A DNA stretch of 64,000 nucleotides from Streptomyces sp. CGMCC 4.7035 (GCF_031583065.1 NZ_CP134053.1:5187001-5251000); one strand, 5' to 3'. Shown: positions 1-8,817, counted from the first letter of the stretch. The notes: generated by a model from the sequence alone, not told the origin. Numbers and translations are program-made.

Positions 1-494
1 TGCGCGGTGGGCTCGTACGAGGGCCACTGCAGGACGAGGAACGCCTGGATGAAGGTGGCGGCCGCGTAGCCGGTGGCCGCCGTGCCGCCCACCTGCCCCA
101 CGAAGTTCAGCCAGCCGGTGTACCAGGACCAGGCGCCCCGATGCCGTTTGGCGAGCTTTCCGGCGGAGAAATAGAGGGCCCCGCTCGTCGGATACGCGGA
201 TGCCACCTCCGCCATCGCGGCACCGATGAACAGCACCATGACGGAGACGCCGATCCAGCCGAAGACGAGAATGCGCGGGCCGCCCGCGTTCATGCCGAAT
301 CCGAACGACGAGAAAATCCCGGAGAGGATGTTGATGATGGTGAAGGATATGGCGAAATTGTCGAAGGCCTTGAACCGTCGGGTGAGTTTTCGCGGATATC
401 CCATCGCGTGCAGTGTCGCGTCGTCGTCGATCGCGACGGGATCCCGGCCCGCTCGTCGTCGTCTCGTACGGGCCGCAGATATCCGTTCTGACAC
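1..494 (-). CDS. APC-family amino acid permease, N-terminal part (runs off the left edge)
   Basis: Integral membrane amino acid transporter of the APC superfamily. Only about 164 N-terminal residues are in the window. The reverse strand reads a basic, acidic-patch leader, then 'LTRRFKAFDNFAISFTIINI' and a first membrane segment rich in Gly ('LSGIFSSFGFGMNAGGP'), then 'EVASAYPTSGALYFSAGKLA', all typical of GABA/basic amino acid permeases. I chose the GTG at 494 because an AGAAAGG ribosome binding site lies about 9 bases upstream; an ATG at 404 would remove the conserved soluble leader. Substrate cannot be told from this fragment. It lies 49 bp downstream of the stop of the next leftward gene, so the two may be cotranscribed. 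Confidence 0.8.
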   Translation of the reverse strand, partial: MSERISAARTRRRRAGRDPVAIDDDATLHAMGYPRKLTRRFKAFDNFAISFTIINILSGIFSSFGFGMNAGGPRILVFGWIGVSVMVLFIGAAMAEVASAYPTSGALYFSAGKLAKRHRGAWSWYTGWLNFVGQVGGTAATGYAAATFIQAFLVLQWPSYEPTA

Positions 495-543
495 AGCCGG
501 ACCTTTCTCTGGGGGGAGGTTGACCGGAAATGGGACGAAGGGA

Positions 544-1500
544 TCAGGAGACTCCCGGCACGGGCAGTCCGCAGGCGCGACGGGCGCGCGACAGCTGCTC
601 CTCGGGATCGCCGAACACACTCCAGGGCATTCGGGAGGCGTAGGGACCCATGGCCATCAGGACGGCACGCGCCTCGAACTCCCGCTGCGCCATGACCAGC
701 GCATGTGCGAGGTACGCCAGATCGAGCACCGGCGTGAAGCGGTGCGCGGCGGCCTGTGGCAGCCAGTTCTCATAGATCGCGAGCGCGGTGGAGCGCCACT
801 GGGGCTGCTCCCAGACGCGGTCGGCGAGCAGCCGAGTCGGGTCATAGCTCTCGACGAGCGCGACCAGCGGAAGGAGGCGCAGTGACGAGGTGGCGGGCGC
901 CCGCTGGCCGAGGAAGGCGGCGACGTCCCAGGCGGCGTTCACCGAGCCGCCGTGGCGAGGGAAGAAGTAGGCGAGAAAGCGGTGGTGGCCCTCACGGTGG
1001 AAGCGGTCCAGCCGCAGGATGTGCGAGAAGAGCTGCCAGGGGCCCGGCGGCGCGGTGAGCAGGCCCTGCGGGGCGGCCTCACGGATCTCGTGCAGGCGGG
1101 CCAGTGCCAGCCGGGCCACCCAGGGAGTGGGGTCGTACGGTGCCATGGTGGTCGCCCGTTGGCAGGCGTTCAGCGCGATGCGCTCCAGCGCACGGGCCCG
1201 CTCGTCATGGGCGTCGGCGGCGCGCAGCGCCCGCAGGACGGCGACGCGCGCCCACATCAGGGCGGCCTCGGGGCTGGGCTCCTCGGCCAGCCAGCGTTCG
1301 GTGAGGTCGGAGTCGGCGGCCTCGGATGCGAGGATCAGGGAGCGGTGGGCGCGCAGTGCGGTGTCCTCGCGCGTCTCGACGAGCAGTTCGTAGGCGCTCA
1401 GACGGCGACCGGCCCGTACTTCCACGCATGCGCTCGCGAGCTTGCGGTCGTCGGCCGCCGGATGCCACACATACTGCCCCTCGAATAAGCCCGCGGCCAT
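544..1500 (-). CDS. conserved hypothetical protein, helical-repeat type
   Basis: I do not recognise a named family. The 318-residue product is soluble, with no signal peptide or membrane segment. It is strongly alpha-helical and rich in Ala, Arg, Leu and Glu; spacing of aromatic and Ala residues such as 'ACQRATTMAPYDPTPWVA' resembles tetratricopeptide-like repeats. The ATG at 1500 starts 'MAAGLFEGQYVWHP'; an in-frame ATG at 1542 would add 14 residues. It is divergent from the P-loop kinase gene and probably shares the 1501-1673 promoter region with it. Its stop is 49 bp ahead of the permease gene. Function unknown. Confidence 0.7.
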   Translation of the reverse strand: MAAGLFEGQYVWHPAADDRKLASACVEVRAGRRLSAYELLVETREDTALRAHRSLILASEAADSDLTERWLAEEPSPEAALMWARVAVLRALRAADAHDERARALERIALNACQRATTMAPYDPTPWVARLALARLHEIREAAPQGLLTAPPGPWQLFSHILRLDRFHREGHHRFLAYFFPRHGGSVNAAWDVAAFLGQRAPATSSLRLLPLVALVESYDPTRLLADRVWEQPQWRSTALAIYENWLPQAAAHRFTPVLDLAYLAHALVMAQREFEARAVLMAMGPYASRMPWSVFGDPEEQLSRARRACGLPVPGVS

Positions 1501-1673
1501 GCTTCCCCGTCCATCCCCGTACGACGCTTCGCAGTTGCGCACCAGGCACCCTACTCAGCATCGAGCGCAACCGGAATGGACATTCCTAAACACCCGGTTC
1601 GGGGGGTCCCCCTGCGATCCCCTGTCTGCAGAGCATGTCTGGTTCGGAGAACACGAAAGAGGGAGGCCGGTAA

Positions 1674-2432
1674 TTGATCAGTGAACAGTTCAATGCGGCA
1701 CTAATTCCGCGGTCATGGGGCGGCCTCCGCCACCCGGCCGGCCGGCCCTCCCACCCGCGTAAAATGTTCCTCCGCAATATGCCCACGCCCCCTCATGCTC
1801 CGGGAATCGCCATTCACGCCCTCGCGTCCCACCTCCGGCAGCTGCCGCCGTCCTGCGGCCCTGTCCGCCTCGTCGGCGTCGACGGTCACGCCGGCTCCGG
1901 CAAGTCCACGTTCGCCGGACAGTTGGCGGGCGCGCTCGGCGGTGCGCCCGTGCTGCACCTCGACGACATCGCCAGCCACGAGGAGCTGTTCGCCTGGACG
2001 CCGCGGCTGCTGCACGAGGTGATCGAGCCGCTCGGCCGCGGCGAGAGTGCGCACTACCACCCCTATGACTGGCGGGCACGGCACTTCGGCCCGGCCCGCG
2101 CACTGCCGCCCGCCCCTGTGATCCTCATCGAGGGGGTGGGCGCCGGCCGCCGGGCCCTGCGCCCGTATCTGGCACGGCTGCTGTGGATGGACCTGCCGCA
2201 CGACGAGGCCTGGGCGCGCGGCCGGGCCCGGGACGGCGAGGAGCAACGCGCGTTCTGGGCCGGATGGGTCGAGGCCGAGCGTCGGCACTTCGCCGAGGAT
2301 CCGTCACGACCGTTCGCCGGCCTTCTGGTGCGTCAGGGATCCGAGGGACATGAGGTGATTCCGGGACCGGCCGGGACCCTTGGTCCGGACCAGAATCTCA
2401 CCCACAGTGACGACCCAACGGCAGTGTGCTGA
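1674..2432 (+). CDS. P-loop kinase of the uridine kinase-like type
   Basis: Probable small-molecule ATP kinase. The product carries a Walker A loop 'VGVDGHAGSGKST' (about residues 67-79 from the TTG start), a following 'VLHLDDI' strand, and 'ILIEGVGAGRRALRPY', the arrangement of uridine kinase/phosphoribulokinase-like P-loop proteins. The TTG at 1674 is preceded by an excellent GAGGGAGG site with 8-base spacing. The first 35 residues are unlike the family, however, so ATG codons at 1764 or 1779 ('MPTPPHAPGIAIH') remain alternatives, though no good binding site precedes them. The substrate is not known. A strong hairpin at 2546-2583 probably ends the transcript. Confidence 0.75.
   Translation: MISEQFNAALIPRSWGGLRHPAGRPSHPRKMFLRNMPTPPHAPGIAIHALASHLRQLPPSCGPVRLVGVDGHAGSGKSTFAGQLAGALGGAPVLHLDDIASHEELFAWTPRLLHEVIEPLGRGESAHYHPYDWRARHFGPARALPPAPVILIEGVGAGRRALRPYLARLLWMDLPHDEAWARGRARDGEEQRAFWAGWVEAERRHFAEDPSRPFAGLLVRQGSEGHEVIPGPAGTLGPDQNLTHSDDPTAVC
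2381..2392. promoter_or_regulatory. 12-bp palindrome resembling a DasR-type (GntR/HutC) operator
   Basis: The sequence TGGTCCGGACCA is a perfect palindrome that differs from the core of the DasR-responsive element (TGGTCTAGACCA) only at the two central bases on each side of the dyad. It lies in the last codons of the kinase gene, upstream of a 416-bp gene-poor stretch. Binding by DasR or a relative is an inference from sequence similarity alone. Confidence 0.35.
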
Positions 2433-2848
2433 ACTTGTGAAGACGCTTGCCGGGGAACTTTCCCGACTGCTCCAACTCGGCTTGACCGGGGGGCCGTACA
2501 GGACTTACGTTCTCAATGTGCGGCTTTCGAAGCCGACCGCAGACGCGAAGCCCCCGGTTGTTCCCCCGTGATCGGGGGCTTCGTTCTGCCCTGGACACCT
2601 TCTCCGGGCGCTGGGAGACGTGATTCGCTCACCCTCGGTCACCACAGGCAATGCGCCCCGTCTGCTCCCACCTCGCCAAACGGCGCGTGCGGCACCCTTC
2701 GGTGCGCCGATCCCCGCAGGTACGATGCCTCTCGGTGCGACCTTCGGACAGCTGCTCTGCGCACTGCAACTCCGGTCCGCGGCACAGCGGTTCGAGCAAG
2801 GCGACCGACGGGTGACGGCCCGGCGGTGAACCAACGGGGGCACGGTTT
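2433..2848 (+). other. gene-poor stretch with possible small transcript or 54-codon ORF
   Basis: No confident gene. A GTG at 2407 opens a 54-codon frame ending at 2571 inside the terminator loop; it has no ribosome binding site, so I do not call it. A TTGACC...TACGTT pair (about 2473-2502, 18-base spacer) could drive a short RNA ending at the terminator at 2546-2583. A second hairpin, CGGCTT-TCG-AAGCCG, lies at 2521-2535. From about 2590 to 2848 I see only the presumed promoter region of the downstream AAA+ gene. Confidence 0.3.
2546..2583 (+). terminator. intrinsic-type terminator hairpin
   Basis: CGAAGCCCCCG at 2546-2556 pairs perfectly with CGGGGGCTTCG at 2573-2583 around a 16-base loop, followed by a short TTCT run. 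It lies 114 bp after the kinase stop and before the next rightward gene, so it probably ends the kinase transcript or a small RNA. Confidence 0.75.
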
Positions 2849-4720
2849 GTGGGGGACGTGATGGACTTCGGCACGCAGGGCCCCGAGGCCCCGGCCGACC
2901 TCGCCTGGCTGCGAGGCGTCGATGCCTACACGATGGGCGCCTATCCGCAGGCGGAGGAGGAGTTCCGCACGGCGGTCCGGCTGGATCCCGGGATGGCCGA
3001 CAGCTGGCTCGGGCTGCACGCGCTGCGCGTCGACACGACGACCGCGCTGCTGCGGATGTTCCGCCATCGGGACCGCTTCGGGGAACAGCGGGCGCGCCAC
3101 CGGCGCACCCTGAACTCCTGGTACTGGCTGGGCTGGTGGGTGCAGCCGGTGCTGGAGAGCCCGCGCGACCTGCTGCTCGCGCACGCCTCGCACTGGCTGG
3201 ACGGCCGCCACGTCCCGGAGCTGGACCGGGCACTGGCCGGACTGCCGCCCGTGGACGCCGATTCCCATGTCCGCTTCCTGCACGCCTGCCGGGCCTACCT
3301 GGTCAAGGACTGGGAGCAGTTGGTCCGGCACACCGATCCCTTGATCGACGACCCGATGCTCGGCATCGAGGCCGGGCTGTTCGGCGGGATGGCCCGGGTC
3401 CGCCTGGAGATGTACGGGCACGCCGAGCCCCTGCTCTCGGCCGCACTGATGCGCTGCCGCAGCGAGCAGCCGCAGCGCAAGGAACTGCGGTACTGGCTGG
3501 CCCGCGCCCACGAGGGCACGGGCCGCTCGGCCGCCGCCCTCCCCCTCTACCGTGCGGTGCACCGCGTCGACCCGGCGTTCATGGACACCTCGGCACGGCT
3601 CGCGGCGATCGCCGAGGGCGACGGGTACGACGAGTCGGCCGACTACACGGCGATGGCCCTCGCCGGGACCGGGGACGCACTGGAGGGGCCGGACGGTCTC
3701 GATCCGCTCTTCGGCACCGAGGGCCGCGACCTGAAACTCTCCGATCCCGAACCACCGCCGCCGGGCGCGCTGCCCGCGCAGAGCGACGCCGTACGGGAGA
3801 AGGCCTCGTCGCCGACGCAGCCGCTGCCGGCCGGACCCACGGATCCCGCGCTGCTGGAGGAGGCGCTGGCCGAGCTGGAGCGGATGGTCGGCCTGGAGCC
3901 GGTCAAACGCCAGGTCAAGGCGCTGTCGGCACAGTTGAACATGGCGCGGCTGCGGGCGGGCCAGGGCTTACCCGTACAGCCGCCGAAACGGCACTTCGTG
4001 TTCTCCGGTCCCTCCGGAACCGGCAAGACCACCGTGGCCAGGATTCTGGGCCGGGTCTTCTACGCGCTCGGCCTGCTCGGCGGCGACCACCTCGTGGAGG
4101 CCCAGCGGGCGGACCTGGTCGGCGAGTACCTGGGCCAGACCGCCGTGAAGGCGAACGAGCTGATCGACTCGGCGATCGGCGGCGTGCTGTTCGTGGACGA
4201 GGCGTACTCGCTGTCCAACTCGGGCTACGGCAAGGGGGACGCGTACGGCGACGAGGCCCTCCAGGTGCTGCTGAAACGGGCGGAGGACAACCGCGACCAC
4301 CTGGTGGTGATCCTCGCCGGTTACCCCGAGGGCATGGACCGCCTGCTGGCCGCCAACCCCGGGCTGTCCTCCCGCTTCACGACCCGGGTCGACTTCCCCT
4401 CGTACCGCCCCCTGGAACTGACCGCGATCGGCGAGGTGCTGGCCGCGGAGAACGGGGACGTCTGGGACGAGGAGGCGCTGGAGGAGCTTCGCTCCATCGC
4501 CGGGCACGTCGTGGACCAGGGGTGGATCGACGAGCTCGGCAACGGGCGGTTTCTGCGGACGCTGTACGAGAAGAGTTGTGCGTATCGGGATCTGCGGTTG
4601 AGTGGTTACCCGGCGGTGCCGAGCCGTGACGACTTGTCGACTCTTCGGTTGCCGGATCTCATGCAGGCGTATGGGGAAGTTTTGTCCGGGCGGGGGCCCC
4701 AGGATCCGTCGGGGTTGTGA
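2849..4720 (+). CDS. EccA/CbxX-type AAA+ ATPase with N-terminal TPR-like domain
   Basis: Cytosolic AAA+ ATPase of the CbxX/CfqX family, 623 residues. The N-terminal half (about 1-280) is helical with TPR-like repeats ('AYPQAEEEFRTAVRLDPGMA'). It is followed by a Pro-rich linker and a C-terminal ATPase module with Walker A 'FSGPSGTGKTT' (about residue 387) and Walker B 'GGVLFVDEAYSL' (about 446). This TPR-plus-AAA architecture is that of EccA of type VII secretion. No other ESX gene (eccC, eccD, esx) is near, so this is an orphan copy and its partner is unknown. The GTG at 2849 gives this length; the ATG at 2861 with GGGGGA just upstream is equally likely and loses four residues. Confidence 0.85.
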   Translation: MGDVMDFGTQGPEAPADLAWLRGVDAYTMGAYPQAEEEFRTAVRLDPGMADSWLGLHALRVDTTTALLRMFRHRDRFGEQRARHRRTLNSWYWLGWWVQPVLESPRDLLLAHASHWLDGRHVPELDRALAGLPPVDADSHVRFLHACRAYLVKDWEQLVRHTDPLIDDPMLGIEAGLFGGMARVRLEMYGHAEPLLSAALMRCRSEQPQRKELRYWLARAHEGTGRSAAALPLYRAVHRVDPAFMDTSARLAAIAEGDGYDESADYTAMALAGTGDALEGPDGLDPLFGTEGRDLKLSDPEPPPPGALPAQSDAVREKASSPTQPLPAGPTDPALLEEALAELERMVGLEPVKRQVKALSAQLNMARLRAGQGLPVQPPKRHFVFSGPSGTGKTTVARILGRVFYALGLLGGDHLVEAQRADLVGEYLGQTAVKANELIDSAIGGVLFVDEAYSLSNSGYGKGDAYGDEALQVLLKRAEDNRDHLVVILAGYPEGMDRLLAANPGLSSRFTTRVDFPSYRPLELTAIGEVLAAENGDVWDEEALEELRSIAGHVVDQGWIDELGNGRFLRTLYEKSCAYRDLRLSGYPAVPSRDDLSTLRLPDLMQAYGEVLSGRGPQDPSGL

Positions 4721-4814
4721 GAGTGCCTACCAGCTCGGTCGCTTCTGACGTCTTGCGGGTGCGGAATCGTTGTGGTTGATCGCGCCCACGCGGCGGAGCC
4801 GCATATCGATACAG

Positions 4815-4841
4815 CCCCGCGCCCCCTTAGGGGGCGCGGGG
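4815..4841. terminator. convergent GC-rich terminator hairpin
   Basis: A 12-bp perfect stem (CCCCGCGCCCCC with its complement) around a 3-base loop, between the convergent AAA+ and CBS genes. This type of 'CCCCGCGCCCC' hairpin is common between convergent Streptomyces genes. It is symmetric, so it could serve both strands. Confidence 0.75.
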
Positions 4842-4853
4842 AACCTCGGTCGG

Positions 4854-5930
4854 TCAGCTCGGTACCGCTTCCTTCTGTTCTGGTTCCGGCATGCGCGGCT
4901 GTGGTGGCGCCTCCCTGTGGGCCGGGTCCCTGACCTCGCCCACCAGGAGTTCCAGTACGTCCTCCAGGGCGACCAGGCCGAGCACCCGGCCGGAGGTGTC
5001 CGCCACCTGCGCCAGGTGTGTGGCGGCCCGGCGCATCACCGTCAGCGCGTCGTCCAGCGGCAGTTCCGCCGCGAGCGTGGTCATCGGCCGCCAGAGCTGC
5101 TGCGGCACCGCCCACTCGGAGTCCTCCAGGTCGAGGACGTCCTTCACGTGCAGGTAGCCCATGAAGGCACCGTTCCCCGCCACCACCGGGAAGCGCGAGT
5201 AGCCCGTGCGCGCGGTGAGCGCCACCACCTCGCCCGGTGTCACCGTGGGCTCCACGGTCACCAGCAGGGCCGGGTCCAGGAGCACGTCCGTCACCGGGCG
5301 CGAGCCCAGCTCCAGCGCGTCCTCCAGCCTCTCCTGCTCCTCGGGGTCGAGGAGCCCCGCCTGACCGGAGTCCTCCACCAGCTGGTTGAGCTGTTCGCTG
5401 GTGAAGACCGCCTCGACCTCGTCCTTCGGCTCCACACGGAAGAGTTTGAGGATCACCTTGGCGCAGGCGCTCAGGGCGACCGTCACCGGCCGGCACAGCC
5501 GGGCGAACGCCACGAGCCCGGGGCTCAGCCACAGCGCGGCCTTCTCCGGCGCGGCCATCGCCAGGTTCTTCGGCACCATCTCGCCGATCACCAGGTGGAA
5601 GAAGACGACGGCGGCGAGCGCGATCACATACCCGAGCGGGTGAATCATCCCGTGCGGGATGTGCGCGGCCTCGAACAACGGCTCCAGCAGATGCGCCACC
5701 GTCGGCTCGGCGACCGCGCCCAGCGTCAGCGAGCACACGGTGATGCCGAACTGAGCCGCGGCCATCATCTGCGGCAGCCGTTCGAGACCGTAGAGCACCT
5801 GCCGGGCCCGTGCGGTCCCCAGCGGCTCGATCTGGCTGCGCCGCACGGACACGAGGGCGAACTCGGCGCCCACGAAGAACCCGTTGACGAGTACCAGCAG
5901 CGCGGCGAACACGAGTTGGAGCAGGCTCAT
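4854..5930 (-). CDS. CNNM/CBS-domain membrane protein (hemolysin-C family), short form
   Basis: Membrane protein, 358 residues, with an N-terminal DUF21/CNNM transmembrane domain ('LLVLVNGFFVGAEFALVSVR' at the start, then 'QFGITVCSLTLGAVAEP' and 'VIGEMVPKNLA'). A CBS pair follows (about residues 200-330, including 'GYLHVKDVLDL' and 'GLVALEDVLELLVGEVRD'). It ends soon after the CBS pair and lacks the CorC/HlyC C-terminal domain of its upstream partner. The ATG overlaps the partner's stop by four bases (ATGA), so the two are translationally coupled. Family members are linked to divalent cation or membrane homeostasis; the exact substrate is unknown. Confidence 0.88.
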   Translation of the reverse strand: MSLLQLVFAALLVLVNGFFVGAEFALVSVRRSQIEPLGTARARQVLYGLERLPQMMAAAQFGITVCSLTLGAVAEPTVAHLLEPLFEAAHIPHGMIHPLGYVIALAAVVFFHLVIGEMVPKNLAMAAPEKAALWLSPGLVAFARLCRPVTVALSACAKVILKLFRVEPKDEVEAVFTSEQLNQLVEDSGQAGLLDPEEQERLEDALELGSRPVTDVLLDPALLVTVEPTVTPGEVVALTARTGYSRFPVVAGNGAFMGYLHVKDVLDLEDSEWAVPQQLWRPMTTLAAELPLDDALTVMRRAATHLAQVADTSGRVLGLVALEDVLELLVGEVRDPAHREAPPQPRMPEPEQKEAVPS

Positions 5931-7264
5931 CGCACCGCCTCCGCGGCCGGCGCGGCGGCGTCCGCGATCCTCACGAGCCTGACACGCTCGGCGCGGTAGT
6001 GGCCGACCTGGCGGACCGTGAGCCGCCAGCCCGGCAGTTCGGCCCGGTCCCCGGGGGCGGGGATCCGGCCGAGCAGATCGGCTACGAGTCCGGCCACGGT
6101 CTCGTAGGGACCCTCCGGCACGTCCAGGCCTATCCGCTTCAGGACGTCGACCCGGCAGCTGCCGTCGGCGTCCCACGCCGGGCGCCCGTCCTCGGGCGGC
6201 GCTGCGGCGAGTTCGGGCAGGTCCAGCCCGTCGTGCTCGTCGCGTACCTCGCCGACCAGCTCCTCGACGATGTCCTCCAGGGTGACGACGCCCGCCGTGC
6301 CGCCGTACTCGTCGACGACGACGGCGATGGGCTGCTCGCTGCGCAGGCGCTCCAGGAGGGGCTGCACGGGCAGCGTCTCCGGGACGAGCAGCGGCGCCTG
6401 GGCGATCCGGACGACGGGCGTACGCAGCCGATCGTGGGAGGGCACCGCGAGGGCGTCCTTGAGGTGGACCATGCCGACTATTTCGTCGATCTTCTCCCGG
6501 TAGACGGGGAAGCGGGACAGACCGGTGGCACGGGTCAGATTGACCACGTCCTCCGCGGTGGCGGACGACTGCAGCGCGCTCACCCTCACTCGGGGGGTCA
6601 TCACGTGCTGCGCGGTCAACTCACCCAAGGAGAGGGTGCGTACGAACAGGTCCGCCGTGTCCTGCTCCAGCGCGCCGGCCTGGGCCGAGTGCCGGGCCAG
6701 GGAGACGAGTTCACCGGGAGTGCGGGCGGAGGCCAGCTCCTCGGCGGGCTCGACGCCCAGGGCGCGGACGAGGCGGTTGGCGACGGCGTTCAGCGCGGCG
6801 ATCACCGGGCGGAACAACCGCGAGAACAGGTGCTGCGGGCCCGCGACGAAGCGCGCGACCTGGAGCGGCCTGGACACCGCCCAGTTCTTGGGTACGAGTT
6901 CGCCGATCACCATCTGCACGGCCGATGCGAGCAGCATGCCGACGACCACGGCGACACCCGACACCGCGCCCTCGGGGATGCCGATGGCCGTGAACGGGCC
7001 GCTCAGCAGTTCGGCGAGCGCCGGTTCGGCGAGCATGCCGACGACCAGTGAGGTGATGGTGATGCCGAGCTGGGTGCCGGAGAGCTGGAAGGACAGCTCC
7101 TTGAGGGACTCGACGACCGTAACGGCCCGTCGGTCGCCCTCGGCCGCGGCCTTCTCGGCGTCGGGCCGCTCGACCGTGACGAGTCCGAACTCGGCAGCGA
7201 CGAAGAAGCCGTTGGCCAGAATGAGCAGGAACGCCGCCCCGAGGAGCAGCAAGGGGATGGTCAT
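5927..7264 (-). CDS. CNNM/CBS/CorC-HlyC membrane protein (hemolysin-C family), full length
   Basis: 445-residue membrane protein. Domains in order are a CNNM transmembrane domain (about 1-190; 'ANGFFVAAEFGLVTVERPDA', 'LGITITSLVVGMLAEPAL', 'VIGELVPKNWA'), a CBS pair (about 210-340; 'VHLKDALAVP', 'VVDEYGGTAGVVTLEDIVEE'), and a C-terminal CorC/HlyC transporter-associated domain ending near 435. Its relatives are implicated in Mg/Co efflux or membrane integrity. It is the first gene of a two-gene operon with the shorter paralogue. The 234 bp upstream are non-coding and contain the terminator of the next operon. Confidence 0.9.
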   Translation of the reverse strand: MTIPLLLLGAAFLLILANGFFVAAEFGLVTVERPDAEKAAAEGDRRAVTVVESLKELSFQLSGTQLGITITSLVVGMLAEPALAELLSGPFTAIGIPEGAVSGVAVVVGMLLASAVQMVIGELVPKNWAVSRPLQVARFVAGPQHLFSRLFRPVIAALNAVANRLVRALGVEPAEELASARTPGELVSLARHSAQAGALEQDTADLFVRTLSLGELTAQHVMTPRVRVSALQSSATAEDVVNLTRATGLSRFPVYREKIDEIVGMVHLKDALAVPSHDRLRTPVVRIAQAPLLVPETLPVQPLLERLRSEQPIAVVVDEYGGTAGVVTLEDIVEELVGEVRDEHDGLDLPELAAAPPEDGRPAWDADGSCRVDVLKRIGLDVPEGPYETVAGLVADLLGRIPAPGDRAELPGWRLTVRQVGHYRAERVRLVRIADAAAPAAEAVR

Positions 7265-7392
7265 GATGCCGCCGCCTCCGCATGGACGCGGAACACTCTG
7301 TCGAGGTCCGCGCTATGTCGGGAGGGGGCGGCGCAGGTACTGCAGGACGATCCGTCCATCGCCGGAGGGAGTCACTCCTCGGGTAGCAGGAA

Positions 7393-7444
7393 CCCCTGAG
7401 CACCGGGCGGAACCTCAGGGGCGGAGGCGCAAGGAAAACGCCTC
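7393..7444 (-). terminator. double hairpin after the riboflavin-histidine operon
   Basis: Two consecutive inverted repeats: CCCCTGAG/CTCAGGGG (7393-7400 with 7414-7421) and GAGGCG/CGCCTC (7424-7429 with 7439-7444, loop rich in A). They lie 55-105 bp after the stop of the PH-like gene and plausibly end that operon. Confidence 0.55.
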
Positions 7445-7498
7445 TGCCACCAGATTAATCAAGACATGGGCATGTGCGGCAGGGGCGACGGCCCCGAG

Positions 7499-7954
7499 TC
7501 AGCCCTGATGTCGCTCGGGATCGACGGTGGAGCGGGCCTCGGTGAGCGCCCGGAGCGTGCGCGCGTCCTCGATCGCGCGCTGTTTGGCGATGCCCGGCTG
7601 GATGCCCAGGGCGGGCAGGCTGGTGCCGTCGCTGAGGTTGAGGAAGACCCAGGGGTCGCCCGGACGCAGGTTCACCTGGAGGATCTCCGCCCAGTCCAGG
7701 TGACGCCGGCTGGCGATGTTGACGACGGTGACCCCGGTCTCATCGGCGACCACCTTGGGCCGGGAGAGCATGAGCAGCACCCCGAAGAGGAGGGCCGCCG
7801 TGAAGACGAAGCTGAGGCGCTCCCCGGCGGTGAGATGCTCCAGCAGCATCGCGACCGTCGTGATGACCACGAAGATCGCGACTCCGGCGGTCAGCAGGAC
7901 GGCACGGGTGCGTCCCGGACGGAACGTGACGGGGAGGGCGGGCAGGTCCGACAT
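7499..7954 (-). CDS. small membrane protein with PH-like domain
   Basis: 151 residues. Two adjacent hydrophobic segments (about residues 17-37 and 47-63; 'AVLLTAGVAIFVVITTVAML') are followed by a soluble C-terminal part beginning 'VVADETGVTVVNIASRRHLD' with alternating strands and a Trp ('DPWVFLNLSDG'), the pattern of bacterial PH (DUF2581-like) domains. It lies 14 bp after hisG and is the last gene of the rib-his operon. The role is unknown; its position as a fixed rider of hisG suggests cotranscription rather than shared function. Confidence 0.75.
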   Translation of the reverse strand: MSDLPALPVTFRPGRTRAVLLTAGVAIFVVITTVAMLLEHLTAGERLSFVFTAALLFGVLLMLSRPKVVADETGVTVVNIASRRHLDWAEILQVNLRPGDPWVFLNLSDGTSLPALGIQPGIAKQRAIEDARTLRALTEARSTVDPERHQG

Positions 7955-7968
7955 CGACGTACGCCCCC

Positions 7969-8817
7969 TCAGAGACGGCAGGCGTGGATGGCCGTGGTCA
8001 GGATGGCCCGGGCGCCGATGTCGTACAGGTCGTCCATGATCCGCTGGGCCTCCTTGGCCGGGACCATGGCCCGGACGGCGACCCAGCCCTCGTTGTGCAG
8101 CGGCGAGACCGTCGGGGACTCCAGGCCGGGAGTGAGCGCGACGGCCTTCTCCAGCTGCTCGACGCGGCAGTCGTAGTCCATCATCACGTAGGTCCGGGCC
8201 ACGAGGACGCCCTGGAGGCGGCGCAGGAACTGCTGCACCTTGGGCTCGTCGCCGTCGGCGCCGGTGCGGCGGATGACGATGGCCTCGGACTTCATGATCG
8301 GCTCGCCGAACACCTCCAGGCCCGCGTTGCGCAGCGAGGTGCCGGTCTCGACGACGTCCGCGATGACCTCGGCGACACCCAGCTCGATGGCGGTCTCGAC
8401 GGCGCCGTCGAGGTGGACCACGGACGCGTCGACGCCCTTGTCGGCGAGGTGCTTGGCGACGATGCCCTCGTAGGAGGTGGCGACCGTCATGCCCGCGAGG
8501 TCCCCGACGCCGTTCGCGGTGCCGGGCTTGGTGGCGAAACGGAAGGTGGAGCGGGCGAAGCCGAGCGGCAGGATCTCCTCGGCGTTGGCACCGGAGTCGA
8601 TGAGCAGGTCGCGGCCGGTGATGCCGATGTCCAGTCGGCCGGAGGAGACGTAGATCGCGATGTCCCGGGGGCGGAGGTAGAAGAACTCCACCTCGTTCTC
8701 CGGGTCGACGATCCTCAGTTCCTTGGACTCCCGGCGCTGCTGGTAGCCGGCCTCATGCAGCATCTCCGCCGCAGGGCCGGACAGTGAACCCTTGTTGGGG
8801 ACGGCGATGCGCAGCAT
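7969..8817 (-). CDS. hisG: ATP phosphoribosyltransferase, long form
   Basis: First enzyme of histidine synthesis, joining PRPP and ATP to give phosphoribosyl-ATP. The 282-residue length and a C-terminal ACT-like regulatory region ('EGWVAVRAMVPAKEAQRIMD') mark the long, hexameric, histidine-inhibited form that does not need HisZ. 'VPNKGSLSGPAAEMLHEAGY' at the start and 'DIGITGRDLL' near residue 65 are family hallmarks, and the PRPP-binding strand is 'VADVVETGTSLRNAGL'. It lies 46 bp after hisE in the same orientation, at the distal end of the riboflavin operon. Confidence 0.97.
   Translation of the reverse strand: MLRIAVPNKGSLSGPAAEMLHEAGYQQRRESKELRIVDPENEVEFFYLRPRDIAIYVSSGRLDIGITGRDLLIDSGANAEEILPLGFARSTFRFATKPGTANGVGDLAGMTVATSYEGIVAKHLADKGVDASVVHLDGAVETAIELGVAEVIADVVETGTSLRNAGLEVFGEPIMKSEAIVIRRTGADGDEPKVQQFLRRLQGVLVARTYVMMDYDCRVEQLEKAVALTPGLESPTVSPLHNEGWVAVRAMVPAKEAQRIMDDLYDIGARAILTTAIHACRL

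Noticed and set aside
2407..2571. 54-codon ORF after the kinase gene
   Set aside because: No ribosome binding site, overlap with the kinase end, and termination inside the terminator loop; kept only as part of a small-RNA hypothesis.
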